Source of the DNA: Coprinus comatus
Taxonomy: Eukaryota > Basidiomycota > Agaricomycetes > Agaricales > Agaricaceae
Assembly (NCBI GenBank): GCA_034638255.1
Contig: JAWPGT010000026.1
Location: 186,001 to 250,000, forward strand
Length of the DNA: 64,000 nt
Reading direction: 5' to 3'
The notes beneath the pieces were generated by a model that was not told the DNA's origin, did no database searches, and saw nothing but the letters and a program-made list of their open reading frames with translations. The stretch's first letter is position 1. Each line of letters starts with the position of its first letter. This document shows positions 24,646 to 36,703 of the stretch, piece after piece. The translations under genes were made by a program, and so were the position numbers.

Positions 24646-24659
24646 GGTGGGGGGAAGAG
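24646..24659 (+). other. polypurine tract of the chromovirus
   Basis: GGTGGGGGGAAGAG lies directly before the TGTAAAC start of the 3' LTR, the expected place for the plus-strand primer. Confidence 0.65.
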
Positions 24660-24957
24660 TGTAAACAAGTTACACGTCATCTTTTACAATGACCTCATTG
24701 ACATCATCCCCCCAAACGACCTTTTACTGACATATAAAAGATGGGCTATGCCCATCTACAAAGGACACCTTTTCTTTCCCCTCTTTCATATCCTTACTCT
24801 CGTGTTTGCGCGCACCCCGCCCTTATCTCGTAACCTTTCGCTTCAATAGATACTTCGTGGCTGTTGATCCTTGGTTCTCAGTAAGCATTAAGTTCTATTG
24901 AGCTCATCTCTCTCCCCCTCTCCAACGTATTGAGTGTTGCCCGTCCACGGGCTTCCA
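24660..24957 (+). repeat. 3' LTR of the chromovirus, 3' end truncated
   Basis: Matches 18344-18641 with one difference. It then passes straight into host sequence (CGTTATACC), lacking the 30 bp that follow in the 5' copy before the primer binding site. Confidence 0.8.
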
Positions 24958-25209
24958 CGTTATACCTATAAGGTCCCAGTTATATTTGAAATATACGGCA
25001 AAGTTGAGACGACTTGACGAGCTATGCGGGAGGAGATTGTACATTGGCATCAGATCCTGCATGGTAATATACAGAGTAGTTTGTTGGCACAATGCCACCC
25101 TCACTTCCGGCTCGGAAAAATCATTAATCAGTACTGGTGACTGGTTAACAAAGTGGAAAACCACATTATTTCGGCATCTACTTCTCAGTGCTGTTGAATG
25201 TGGTTGAGG
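24958..25209 (+). pseudogene. probable 3' remnant of the interrupted F-box gene
   Basis: The frame right after the LTR reads VIPIRSQLYLKYTAKL, then RLDELCGRRLYIGIRSCMVI, and ends at a TGA near 25207. DExxGRxxYI followed by a hydrophobic strand resembles the last strand of agaricomycete F-box proteins, so I read it as the far side of the gene broken at 18343. The match is from pattern memory only. Confidence 0.4.
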
Positions 25210-25872
25210 CTGTAATGAATGAAGCGTATTATTCCTAAATCCTAGAACCTGTTCATTCAATAGATATGCAACCCAGAAATACAAATTTAAAATATAATTC
25301 AGTTTTTATTAGTTTTTAATGATTAAATTCTACTGGACAACAAATTGTGTACTAGGAAGGTGCTTATATTGTTAGCACCACTGAACGTACCAACGAAATT
25401 AAGAGGACTAACATGTTGCTAAGAAGGGTAAGAACCTCCCCACTTTCACAAGCTCTTGTGTCGTTATATTGAACTATTTCTACTAAATTCTCGTAGCCAT
25501 TGAAATATGTAGTAATGCCTCCAAGAAGATACACTGTCATTGTATGAAGCAACGTAGAGTTTATTGGTAACATACGAGACAGAGAGATGTAGTTAAAGCC
25601 GTAGCAGCGATTTATCTATGTTTAAATGCGTGAAACTAGTATAATTAGGAGTTTTATTTGGCGGCAAAAATTGCGACTCCAGAATGTAACTGTAGAAATA
25701 AAGTATTAAGCAACAATTTCAGGTACATAATTCGCCTGATTGGATATATTATTTTAGGCGACGAAACATTAAAAGAAGGGGATTACTGCTATCAAGGATA
25801 CGATTTTGGAAGTAATAATATTACTTCATAGGGGAAATTTTTGGGTCAAACCTACAGAGTAGCATATTAACC
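25210..25872. other. intergenic stretch, nothing recognised
   Basis: About 660 bp of AT-rich sequence without a supported gene. Confidence 0.5.
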
Positions 25873-26620
25873 TCATCTGGTTGAAGTATATATAGCATAT
25901 GCCTCTACGCTTGGACGTACGTGTGTCCTCGCTGTTGGGGTTGAGATTTCCGAGCCTAACAAGTAGAAAAGGCATGAAAGAATGTAGTCGCTTATACCCA
26001 AGGCATGATTCTCTATGGTTAGAGCCCAGGTTGAGCCGCGATCCGACACAATAGTTTCAGTCCAAGCAATAGGTGCAGCAGTCGATTGTTCAAACAACTA
26101 ATGTTATTGAGTAAACACATATTTTTTCTAACAATGTTTACTCACTGCCCAAGTTCTTCCATTTCCCTTACACCATGAATATATGCCATCCTGGATGGTA
26201 TGCATAATCATCGTTGCCTGGCTAGATAAAATCCCAGTGTGTCAGTTTCATACTGTAACGAATTCATGAAACTTATTCTTACAGAGATGAAGTGGAAGGG
26301 CCTTTCTTTAAAATATCATCGACCTTCATTCCCCTTTTACCTGGATATCTTCCATGGAGGGTAATAGTGTCGTGTAGCAATGTCCGTCTATGAACATCCG
26401 CAATGAGGGTAGGTGACCCCGCTCTATATATCTTGACTCTTCTCAAGCCATCTTCCGATGTTGAGAGCAGATATTGAGCGCCTACAAGGGGATCATCTGG
26501 GAACAACGCAGCGCTTTCGAGACTATCGCGTCTGTATATTAGGCGAGTCTGTCCTTTAGATTCTGAGTTGGATATGGATTGGGGATATGGTTGGTTTATG
26601 AGAGTGATTTGTGAATTCAT
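25873..26620 (-). CDS. divergent DUF6593-like protein
   Basis: Function unknown. Exons 26620-26283, 26221-26146 and 26097-25873 join in phase (639 nt, 212 aa). The protein follows the layout of basidiomycete DUF6593 proteins: a strand with GAQYLLST, an IADVHRRTLLHDTITLHG segment, KVDDILKK, an IQDGIYSWCKGNGRTW segment where family members have DGKEYRW, and a hydrophobic ISDYILSCLFYLLGSE helix where they have DEIVMTFLYCEKLR. Identity to the neighbours is low, so membership is inferred from order and intron position. The C-terminal tail of about 25 residues is unlike theirs. Donors are GTAAGA and GTGAGT. Confidence 0.5.
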
Positions 26621-27264
26621 GGCGAGGGAGGTAAATGGGATGGTATGGTCTTGTTTTTGATTTTCCGGACCTTTAATACGCTGGGGCCACCATTATTCTC
26701 TCTTTGGACTGGTACATACATAGCTCTGGATGACTCGAAATTTTGGCTGTGATCAGTCGTAAAAATAGTCTGAATATCTTGCATCAGGTTCGGGTGCGTT
26801 TTCAATGGAAGATGAGTCAACGGAAGTATCAGAACATTATCTGATAAGATGAAACTGATAGCGAAACAACTTAATAACAGAATTATCTAGCACTTGACGG
26901 TTTCATAGAAGGTTATATATACAGTGAGACAGCTTTTTCTACCCACCACATCAACTTGTTAGAACTTGTGAAGTAGTATGTAGATAGGCCCATTGTATTC
27001 CCTTGTACAATTCAGTATCACTAGTAAAATCTGTAGAATCCGAAGAAGTCGGAAGATATTCAAATGGCGCAGTTGAGTGCCAAGGGAAGACTCCTCGGGC
27101 GTAGCAGTTGCCTAAATTCTTACGCGTGCTACATAACCATTTACTGAGTCCACTTGATTTTACAAATGGTGGTGAGTTATCCCAGCACTTACGCCACATA
27201 GTCATCCACTGCAGTTCTCAAGAGAATCATTTTGGTACAAATATAGGTATTACATCCCTACATG
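26621..27264. other. intergenic stretch with possible TATA box
   Basis: About 640 bp. TATATATA near 26912-26920 could serve the minus-strand gene ending at 25873, though it is about 300 bp from that ATG. Short frames here are unsupported. Confidence 0.35.
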
Positions 27265-28133
27265 CTAACCCCCACCACCCCCGCCGCTTTGCCTAGATTC
27301 CCTCTCTCTATCCTTCCTTAATTTCTCACAGTAGAGAAAAGTCATAACTATTTCATCTAAAATAGGCTCACAACTATCATCAACTTCCAAAGAGGCTGGT
27401 CTTCCTTTGAGTAAAGGCCCTAAACCATGTCGCTTTTCTCTAAACTTGGCCATTCGTCTCTTACTTCCATCATTAATGATCATCTAATCAACCAGAATAT
27501 ATCAAAAGATGAACACTTGTGCAAAGAAACGAGTTCATACCTCAAGATGTCCCGCTCGTAAATCCCAGCGATATTCCTTTCCATCAGATGCTCGAAACAC
27601 TCGGCCTCTAAATAAATTGGCTGATGAGTATCCTTCATTATAATATCAAACAGAGATGTGATAATTCTTACCTTCCAAACCAGGACCAACCTTCCTTTCG
27701 GAAGAAATCCTTCGCAGATACATCCAATCCATTATACCTAAATCGTGTCGATTGGAAGGAATGAAATTCAACTTGAGCGTAAAACGCAAAATCCTTCATC
27801 ATCCGCTGGGGATGAACTACCGGGCTCATCATCATCTGAATCTAGAGCGAAATTTTGATCCACCGAATGTCGATCATTATCATCCATTACGAGTCTTGGT
27901 TCCTTCTGATTATTGCTACTTGAAGTTGAATTTGGACTCGTAGCTCGCTTTGTTGTGATACCAGTAGTGTAACTGCCGTCCCATACACCATCAACTGTGT
28001 TAACAGCTTTTCTCATGGTGGCAACCTCGGTACGGAAGAAGGTCAATGGTTTGTCGACCTTGTATAGAGGTTTTCCGGTTTCTGTAGTGTAAATACTGTT
28101 TCGTGGATGTCTTGTTGAGAGGATTAAACGCAT
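27265..28133 (-). pseudogene. DUF6593 family gene, copy A, with 2-bp deletion
   Basis: Same three-exon plan as copy B: 28133-27672, 27607-27541 and 27483-27265. The start MRLILSTRHPRNSIYTTETG, the DFFRKEGWSWFGR segment, GRVFRASDGKEYRWDLRAGH and the ending DEIVMTFLYCEKLRKDRERE all match. The first exon is 462 nt against 464 in copy B. Copy B reads CAAAATGTCCTTC where this copy reads CAAAATCCTTC, near 27791, so the frame is lost after DDEG and regained only by restoring two bases. All splice sites remain intact, so the lesion is recent or a sequencing error. The long Ser/Asp/Asn-rich insert at residues about 55-115 is shared with copy B. Confidence 0.75.
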
Positions 28134-28758
28134 GGTATCGTTTGAGAAGCTTGATCAGTGGGCTAGCGGGATATTTAAGGCAGTAGAGTGTTTGACATCG
28201 CCTTTAGGTTTTCGCATGGCGTGAGATTAGCCAGCGTACTAAGTTAGACATGGTAATCACTTGACACGATGAACTGCGGAATCGGCATATCTCCATTTGT
28301 GGTACATAGCAGAACCCCATGTAACCATGAAACCCCTTATTTTTAGAACATAGTAACAATTGTAAATATTTCACCTCATAAATTTAATACCATGGCAGCC
28401 GAGCACTCTAAGCACTCGGAAATTTGAGCTCAGTACGAAATTAGCAAGAAAAGAGTCAATCTCATCCGATGAGCGTTGGTTAGTAGATCATGAAGCAACT
28501 TCACGATCAACGAGCAGTATGTTGTTGAAACATTGAAGTCTGCCCCTAAATATGCCGAAGAATAAAAGAAGTTGGATGAGATCATGAGAAAGGAGCTGCA
28601 GTTGTGGAGAAAGTGAGGGAATGGGCAGATGATACTCTACAGAGGAAACAATTTAAAAGTATTGTCCTATTTTTCCAACAAAAAGTAGTTTTGTCGTACT
28701 GATTACCATGTATATTATTTATATATATATAGATATTACAATAATCTTTCCTTATATT
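28134..28758. other. intergenic stretch between DUF6593 copies
   Basis: About 620 bp separating two tandem copies. A TATATATA run sits near 28720-28730. No gene seen. Confidence 0.5.
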
Positions 28759-29634
28759 CTACCCACCACCACCACTGCCTAGATTCTCTCTCTCTCTATC
28801 CTTCCTTAATTTCTCGCAATAGAGAAAAGTCATGACTATTTCATCCAAAATGGGTTCACAACTATCATCAACTTCCAAAGAAGCTGGTCTTCTTTTGCGT
28901 AAAGGCCCCAAGCCATGTCGCTTTTCTCTAAACTTGGCCATTCGTCTCTTACTTCCGTCATTAATGACCATCTAGTAAACGAGAATGTAGTAAAATTTGA
29001 ATACTCGTGTGCAAACAAACAAGTTCATACCTCAAGATGTCCCGCTCGCAAATCCCAACGATATTCCTTTCCATCAGATGCTTGAAACACTCGACCTCTA
29101 GACAAGTTGGACGATAAGTATTGCTCGTTTCCTTCACTGTAGTATCAAACAGAGTTATGAAAAATCTTACCTTCCAAACCAGGACCAACTTTCCTTTCGG
29201 AAGAAATCTTTCGCAGATACATCTAACCCATTATACCTAAATCGTGTCGATTGGAAGGTATGAAATTCGACTTGAGCATAAAACGCAAAATGTCCTTCAT
29301 CATACGCTGAGGGTGAACTTCTAGGCTCTTCATCATCTGAATTTGGAGCGAAATTTTGATCCACTGATTGTCGATCATTGTTGTCCATTGCGAGTCTTGG
29401 TTCCTCCTGATTGTTGCTACTTGAAGTTGAATGTGGACTTTGAACTCGTTTTGCCGTGGTACTAGTTTCATAACTGCCGTCCCATACACCATCAACTGTG
29501 TTAACAGCTTTTCTCATGGTGGCAACCTTGGTATTGAAGTAGGTCAATGGTTTGTTGACCTTGTATAAAACTTTTCCAGTCTCTGTAATGTAACTACTAT
29601 TTCGCGGATGTATGGTAGAGAGGATTAAACGCAT
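28759..29634 (-). CDS. DUF6593 family protein, copy B
   Basis: Intact tandem copy, 247 aa. Exons are 29634-29171, 29097-29031 and 28971-28759; the middle exon is 67 nt in copies A, B and C. Domain order: an N-terminal strand pair MRLILSTIHPRNSSYITETG and KVLYKVNKP; a Ser/Asn/Asp-rich insert; FAFYAQVEFHTFQSTRFRYN; DFFRKESWSWFGR; DGKEYRWDL; INDGSKRRMAKFREKRHG; RPASLEVDDSCEPILDEIVM ending in a TFLYCEKLRKDRE helix; and a glycine-rich tail. The fold may be tubby-like, from family memory. No signal peptide or membrane segment, so probably cytosolic. Copies A and B are nearly identical, so the duplication is recent. Confidence 0.85.
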
Positions 29635-29983
29635 GGTGTTGTTTGCAGGGTTTGATTAATAGGTTAGTGGGATATTTAAGTACTAGCGTTGTTAAACATC
29701 ACCACAAAGTCTTCGCATGGCGTGAGGTCAGTCAGGGTATTGAATTAGATATCCGCATTGTTCCTGGAGAGATGGTAACCACTAGACAAGAGGTTGTCAG
29801 GATGAACTGCGGAATCGAAGGCTGTGCTATACACTATGAGAGAAAAGTGTAGGAGGGTTTATTGATACAAAAATGGACCAGTTAATGTACAGTAGTTGAA
29901 GCCAGGGTTGACCAACATCTAGGGGGGAATAGTGATACAGTACGTGAAATAGGTGGGATTGGAAAGAACCAAGGTGAATAAGT

Positions 29984-30754
29984 TTATCTTTCCTCAGCAT
30001 CCCTAAGATAAACGAAAGTTATAAGGATCTCGTCCATGATGTGTTCACCCTCTGGAGAGATCTCCAAGGATGCGGGGCGGATGACGCGAGATGAGAGAAG
30101 TCCGGTCTTTGCCCGATGAAATCGTGCAATAACAGATTTAGAACTATCGTTTGATACCAGCTGGATGAAGTTTATGTTTTAGTATTAAGTTGAATTATCA
30201 ACGATAACATTCTTACCTTCGGGTTCTTTGAGTTAATTACCCAACGATATTCGCAGCCATCTGACGCACGGAAAACTTTGTGCCTGGAAACATGTTTGAC
30301 ATATCCTGGTTATAAAGACGAAAAGTCGCTCGTACCTTCCCAATCCATACCACGACCATCCTGTCGATTTAAAAAGTTCGCCACCACGCATTTCATTTCC
30401 AGCATGAAGGATACGGGATGAATTCATAGTTCCATACTCAATCTGAGCGAGATGGGCAAGGTAACCTTGATGACGTCCAGATTCAACAATAGTATCTCCG
30501 CTCAAAGTGGAATTAGGTGATGAGCTTCTTGTAAGAACAAAATCAATGAGATGTTCATTCCTGAGCTCGTCGTGTGCGTCTTTCTCCTTCTCTCCAAGCC
30601 AAATTCCATCTTTGGTTTCCACGGCTCTTCGTATAATTATCCTTCTTGCATCACTAATAGAGGTGGAGGGGGTATCAACTTTATAGCAGACTTGACCAGA
30701 ATCGTTGGAGTATGTGCTGTTTACAGCAGAAGTTGTTGAGAGGTTGAGATGCAT
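29984..30754 (-). CDS. DUF6593 family protein, copy C
   Basis: Intact, 220 aa. Exons are 30754-30336, 30283-30217 and 30160-29984, with the same intron phases (2, 0) and the same 67-nt middle exon as copies A and B. It reads MHLNLSTTSAVNSTYSNDSG then QVCYKVDTP, AHLAQIEYGTMNSSRI, ELFKSTGWSWYGLGR, HKVFRASDGCEYRWVINS, SNDSSKSVIARFHRAKTG and RPASLEISPEGEHIMDEILI followed by TFVYLRDAEER. It is clearly diverged from A and B, so this is an older duplicate. The C-terminus is shorter and lacks the KLRKDRE-Gly tail. Function unknown. Confidence 0.85.
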
Positions 30755-33122
30755 AACTTGCGAACTTTGCTTTCTCTACGTGGTCGTTTCAACGAATAAT
30801 GAAGGGGAATGAAATCGGTATATCCGAGGGCCTCAGGCCTGTCTTCGAGGTATGAATCAACATGGGAGGCGATGAGGCCAGCATTTTATAGTCTCCTGAT
30901 AAGAGGAACAACTATGAGACCACTTTTCGAATTGGATTTTTCCACACAGCCTTGGGTGATAAGCTGACAACCGTTTCTCTTGTCCCGGAATATAATAAAC
31001 AACACCTTTTTGTTCAGTGGCATACAGACAATAGACACTAGAGGTTTTTAACTCTCGAGGGCCATGTTCTTTATGGAGTTATGGGAGGCAAGCTCGTAAA
31101 CGGTTCCCTTGGTAGTTGCGGAGAATAAAAGAACAACATTGACAATTAGGGGATGATTTGTCAGCATTTTTTTTTTCCAGGTGATTTGACTCCTGCTTCT
31201 CGCACATATGTGACTATTGCGCGCGGCATTCGACACATTTGGGCTCTTGCAAGATTTCAAGAAAGATCAGTGGCTAACACTCATCCTATTACTGATATTT
31301 CTTGCACATGCCAATAATAACCTTCGTCTTTGTGAAAGTCATTTATCTTCGTATTGTTGTTCTGCATGCTATGCCAGAAGCGATATTCTTTGTGGGGTCG
31401 CTTCAGCTCCAGCTATATAACCTTATCTCACACCCATATGGCTATTTTCTACTTTCTAATCGACACCGGGAAGAAAGAATTTCCACCAATGTTCCGAAAT
31501 TGCTCGAGCCTTTGGTTGGGTACTAGCTAATGGTTCCCAATTCTTTGTGTGTACTCGTGTGTATGGCGTGTTAATGTGCCAAGAGGTCATGCCGGTATCC
31601 ATTGCTGTGTGCCACGATTCAGGCTCTGTGCATACAACGTAGGACTTCGAAATACTGGCGGTAATAGGCATCATAACTCCGGTTCTTTGTACAGGTACTC
31701 ATCATGTTATCTCTTGATCGATAAGATGAATGAAGACTTGGTTTGATGTTTTCCATACCGCCGGTAAGTTCTAAGAATACCCTCAACATCCCCATACTAT
31801 CCGATACGGACATCATTCGAAGTCACCCTACAGTACTTAATATATTTCGAAGTCTTCCTTAGGTCTTCTTCAAGTTTCTTTGACAAGCTGAGTTTATGCA
31901 CAGTTTTTATAATATCGTGTCGTAAGGCAAGGGACTACGGACCTATGTAGAGGTTAACTCCCCTCCACTTTCCGTGTATATTTCTCGGTGTCTCCATTTT
32001 TGAAGTACCCCCCTTAAGTATAGAACCCCAAAATTTACCTCAAGTCTGGGTTCTGAATGAAGAAGCAACGGACACTACCGTTTGACCTGTTCTAGCTTTC
32101 TTCCTAATGTTCCTTTGATTCGCATAACCAAATCGTATTTCCCTTCCTTGTTCTTCGACATCCTTGATAGCACATACGACAAGTTCTTGACCCAATTGGA
32201 AGCCTGGAAGGGGCACGCCACTTCCATGGTTAATAACAAAATTAAACCCAACGACCCTAATGATAATCAATGGCCTCACCTCTCAAGCGTTGCCCCCCAT
32301 TTCAATAACGTCCATGTTCCACCACGACAAGGAAGTTGATTACTTCGGTCCTTTTCTCGCAAACGACATTCGCCATCCTTCGTAGAGGGCAGGGGGTTGC
32401 TTCCAAGTTAACACTATTCGTCGACGAACGTCCAGAAGTTTTTCCAGGAGATATTAGTCATCTCATATACTCAGCGAGCACAACAACAGCTCGAAAGTAA
32501 CAACTTTTCTTTGGATCAATGATCCGGATATTGTAACTACGTGCGATCAACGAAGCTGATGGTGATGGACTACCAAGAAGGTGTTTTAAAGTTTTATAGT
32601 CTGGATTTATTGAAGGGGGTAAGTTTTCATGATTCAACATGGTCCCCATATCAAATCTTGTGAGATTATCAACATTTCTCAAGGGCATCTATGGCAACTT
32701 TCATGTGAGCTGTTAGTGTTACTCGAAATCAATACCGATAACTTTTTCCACATGTAGATAGATTCGACGCTGAAATCTTCTACAGTTGAACAGACCCTCA
32801 AAAAGAATAACTCTAGCATTAACGGGAATCAACCATAACACAACTCCGCGGAATATCCCTGAGAGTTTGGTATGGGTGTTGGTAAAACAAAAATAGACTG
32901 AGGGTATGTTGATTGAGGTCGAATGATAACAAGGTCTGACTTAATTTATTCCAACTACCGTGGCTAAACCTCTGTCTCTCGGAATCCTTTGTTGTTAAAA
33001 AAGGATTTGGTGCGCCTGTTAGGAATATCCATCTACTAGGACATCAACAGCGTTATTGATTACGTAATAAATGGCGATCACTGGAAGTGGAGGAATACCT
33101 TGTCCCTTCACTTTACACTCTC
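30755..33122. other. intergenic stretch, nothing recognised
   Basis: About 2.4 kb between the divergent copies C and D. Several short frames on both strands lack motifs, and no supported gene was found. Confidence 0.45.
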
Positions 33123-34467
33123 ATGCAACTGTGCCTCATTCATAACGATCCCTTCGAGACGTTGCTCGCTACAGCAGACGGTGAACCTGTTTATTCAATT
33201 TATACTCTGACAAAGGATAATGTATCCTCTTCATCTTCCCCATTATCGTTTAAACTTCATCCTCGTCTCGACTCTCCAGACTCAAATTCATCCTCTTCCT
33301 CTTCATCCTCCAACTTCTCTGCTGTTTCTGGAGTTACCTCTGCCTCCAACTCTTCGACATCAACCACCCTAATATCTTCCACCGAGTTTACGCCCACGAA
33401 ATCACCTCCATCACCACCATTACCCGCACGAGCCCTGCGAAACTCACTTGTTAGCGTGTCGGCTAGTAGATGCGTACCCGCACGGCCGCACCATCAAACC
33501 ACAACTGCTGGCGCCCGATCAACCGTTCCCGTTAGCCGAACCCACTCGAGTTCTAGCACACATCATCATCGAGACTCGTCTGTTCCACGTTCCTCTCCCC
33601 ACGCCCCCCATCAGCCTGCATCTTTGCAGACATCAGTTAGGCCCACTTGCGCTAATTCCGGGCCAGTTACAAGCGTACATCGGTTAGAGCGGCCCCATTA
33701 TAGCCGTGGTAATGTTGAAACTGAAGTCGGAAGGATTGAGTACTGTGGTGATCATATCGGTACCAGGGTACAACTCTGTCATACTGGTATGGAAATATCC
33801 GCCCCCGCGCGCTATAGGAGCCGGACTCCGTCATCATCTTCCGCGAATGCATCAGGTTGTGACGGTTCACAACAAAGTTTACCTTACGGTAGAAATGGTC
33901 TGAGTGATGCAAATACGGTGCTCACAGCCTTTCAGGATTTCGTTGATAAATCAAATCCTATGACAGAAACCCGACAAAAAGAGCAATCTGATGAAGAAAA
34001 GGAACTTATTCCTAATCCGTAAGTAGAAAGTTCCATATAAGTTGTATAGGGTATATTAAACTGTTTACTGCAGTGTATGGGAATTCAAAGGACCAGACAA
34101 TCGTCCGTACAAATGGATGACGTTGGCAAACTGCCCGTTCCTCGTGCACAATATATCTCCTGTGCCAACACCTATTGCACGATATAGGCCAGCAAAACTG
34201 GGTATCATATCGAGAAGTCGGAAGGCATTCCTAGAGATCATGCCTAGTGGTCTTAACCTTGAGGATATGGTTGTTGTCACTTTTGTAGGTTATCCACTAT
34301 TTATACACACACGGAGACATTTATTCATTGTAAACCGTTCATGTCTACAATCTCATTTTATGTATCATTACAATATGTTCTCGTTCATTTCTGTTTTTCT
34401 GTGTTGTGCTGATTTGTTTTTCTGTTACCATTACTCGTTTTCTTGTTGTTGTTGTTTTTGTGCCTAG
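33123..34467 (+). CDS. DUF6593 family protein, copy D, long insert
   Basis: Only plus-strand member. The ATG at 33123 (MQLCLIHNDPFETLLATADG, then EPVYSIYT) aligns with the starts of the other copies; an upstream GTG is rejected. First exon 33123-34018, GTAAGT donor, CTGCAG acceptor, next exon from 34074: VWEFKGPDNRPYKWMTLANC, PIARYRPAKLGIISRSRKAF then LEIMPSGLNLEDMVVVTFV. Between the halves lies an insert of over 150 residues rich in Ser, Pro and His. After VVVTFV the frame continues to TAG 34467 through an implausible Phe/Cys-rich tail, so another intron (donor GTAGGT at about 34285) is likely and the true C-terminus is unresolved. Function unknown. Confidence 0.6.
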
Positions 34468-35688
34468 CTTTACTTTTGATGTCCTCCATCTTGATTTGTG
34501 CGTTTCTATGAATATATTCTTGTTTTCTGAGATTTTCTGTATTTAAAGAATTTATACAAAACATAAACACGAGATTATACACAATATTATGTTAACACTT
34601 TCGGTTTACATATGTACCATCCAGGTACGCATACGCTATAAATATGGCGATGGTGATCTATGACGCGATAATGACGTGTTGACGTGACATCACCTTCGAT
34701 TCTTCAAATACAAAAAGAACTTGTTCGCAGGACCTTGCAGCTTTGTGAGAACCAAATTGAGACCAGCCTTATTGAAGTTTTGATTCGAATTCCTAACCCT
34801 CTAGGCAAATATTCAATGCTCTTCCCGCTTCAAACATGCCTTCTGATTTTACAATTTGGTGAACTTGCTTGTTTGACTGAAGATATAAAGGATAAGATTG
34901 AGAGTACGAAATAAGATCGAAGAATCGTAGTACCATTACAAAGTGGCAAAGCCTGTTGCTCGACAGTAACGCTTTTAATGAAAATATGAACATCTCTTTT
35001 CAATAAGAATATTGAAGAGAAAATGAATGTCTCACAACAATATAAAAACGCGAGTACAGCTGCGTCCGTCAGCTGTCAGAGCTTCGAGTCCGAAACTACT
35101 GTTGAAGGGTTCGAGAAGGGAACGTTTGTGAGTGGTGAGCGAAAGTTTGAGAAGATTTGAACAAGAATTGAGCGATTTTCGAGTAAGTTTCGAGAGTGGT
35201 TATAAGCAGAAAAGTGGGGGTAAAATTCACTGTCTTTCTACTACATCGTCCGTAGTATTTATACTAGAGAGTAGGATAACGAGGAAGGGCTTCGAAGCCC
35301 GTGTTTATGGCACAAAACTAGAAATGTTCATTAAGCAGTACACGTGTTCATAGATTAAAGTTTCGGACATGTGGAAAAATGAATAAAGAAAATATTTTTA
35401 GCTAGGAAAAGAGCAGTTGAATGCTCAGGAACAGACGTGGTGTTGAACCACCGAAGCGCAGAGCGCCGAAAAGAAATGAAAGGGAATAGAAACAATAGAA
35501 TAAGAAAGGAAAAGAAAAAGAAAGAAACGGACCTCGTGTCCTTTATTACTGCTAAGCTGTCCAAACTGAAATGTAGACCCTGTCTCCTGAGTTTCGAGCG
35601 CGTTGTTCCTGGTGAAGTTTTTCTGAAAGGAATGAACCGTTGGCCTATGTGGAGCATCCGATGTTGTGGTGACGGCCGAGTTGTTGAG
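34468..35688. other. stretch with possible LTR of the gypsy fragment
   Basis: About 1.2 kb. Read on the minus strand after the integrase stop, it holds a pyrimidine-rich block (35480-35530), then TATAAATACTA near 35260. This fits the 3' untranslated region and LTR of the fragment at 35689, but no second LTR copy is present to define its ends. Confidence 0.3.
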
Positions 35689-36700
35689 TCAGGGTCCAGT
35701 GTGGTCGAAAATGGAAATCGTTGTTGGAGGTTGTGTAAGTTTGGAACTGGAGGCCAGAGAGGGAAAAGACTCGAGAAATGTGGATTTCTTGAGTACGTGA
35801 TTTTGAACGTCGTATGTGAAGTCTTCGAGTGCTTCTGGTGTAGCATCCGTGAGTTTGGTGACAGGAATAGCTTGTAGGTCTCGAGGATGATAAGGAATGA
35901 GTCGGAATGCTGCGAAACGTAGTTTAGAAATTGCTCCATCAAGCTCTGCAAGAATGTAAGATCCTCCTGTCATCCTTTTGAGTACTACCATTGGCCCAAA
36001 ATATCTAGGTTTTGCTTTTCCTCCAACATCGTTGTTATATCGTGAATTTCGAACGAGGACGAGTGCGCCGGGTGAGAAGTTGAAATCTCGGATGAGGGAT
36101 GCGAATTTCTTGTTGAAATGTTGGATAGATTCATATCGTGCTTTGAGGACAAGTTCTTTCACTCTATCGAGGTCCTTGGGCCACTTTTGTAGTTGGACAG
36201 CTCGGGTGGCGATGAGATCGGTTGTGGAGAGTGGTTTGGTGAGAGAGGGTGCAAGATAGGTTGCCTCAGCGAGATCGAATGGGAGGAGAGGCTCGAGACC
36301 GTGTGCTATGTAGTAGGGTGAATATCCAGTTGATTTTTGAATAGAAATCCGTTCTGCCCAGAAAACGGAAGGTGCTGCAATTGTCCAACGACGTTCATCT
36401 CCTCCTGCTGCCTTTACTAATGATTCCCTCACGTCAAAGTGTCTTCTTTCTACAGGACCGTTTGCTCGAGAGTTGTAGGGTGAAATGCGAATATGATTGA
36501 TCTTATAATGAGTTGAGAGGTATTCTGCTGCCTGTACAAAAGCTGGACCATTATCCATGACGATTTCTTTGATAGCACCCCATCTGCAAAGTATTTCTTC
36601 AAAGATAAAGGATCCCAATGTTCGAGCGTTCTCCAAGCAAAGCATCCTCCATTCAGGGTAGGAGGAGAGTGAACAGCGAGCGTGTATGATGTATCTGAAC
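35689..36700 (-). mobile_element. Ty3/gypsy integrase fragment
   Basis: The C-terminal two thirds of an integrase from a gypsy family different from the chromovirus. The frame begins at about 36700 with GFRYIIHARCSLSSYPEWR and runs through WGAIKEIVMDNGPAF (second catalytic Asp), INHIRISPYNSRANGPVERR (catalytic Glu), STGYSPYYIAHGLEPLLPFD and a GPMVVLKRMTGGSYILAELD SH3-like end. There is no internal stop over 318 codons. The upstream part is cut exactly where an inverted-repeat element begins. Confidence 0.85.
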
Positions 36701-36703
36701 CCA

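Larger units (their letters stand above)
18344..24957 (+). mobile_element. Ty3/gypsy chromovirus, nearly complete
   Basis: LTR retrotransposon (Metaviridae) with gag, protease, reverse transcriptase, RNase H, integrase and a C-terminal chromodomain in that order. Flanking LTRs (18344 onward and 24660-24957) differ at one base by eye over 298 bp, so the insertion is young. The coding region is split into three frames, each stepping by -1. No target-site duplication is evident: ATTGTG lies on the left and CGTTAT on the right. The right LTR probably lacks its last 30 bp or so. It lies inside a decayed F-box gene. Confidence 0.9.

Noticed and set aside
33087..33122. Upstream start for DUF6593 copy D
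   Set aside because: It begins with GTG; the ATG at 33123 aligns with the starts of the other copies.
35355..35951. 198-aa minus-strand frame next to the integrase fragment
   Set aside because: Its upstream part is an out-of-phase reading of the integrase end and the rest is pyrimidine-rich flank.
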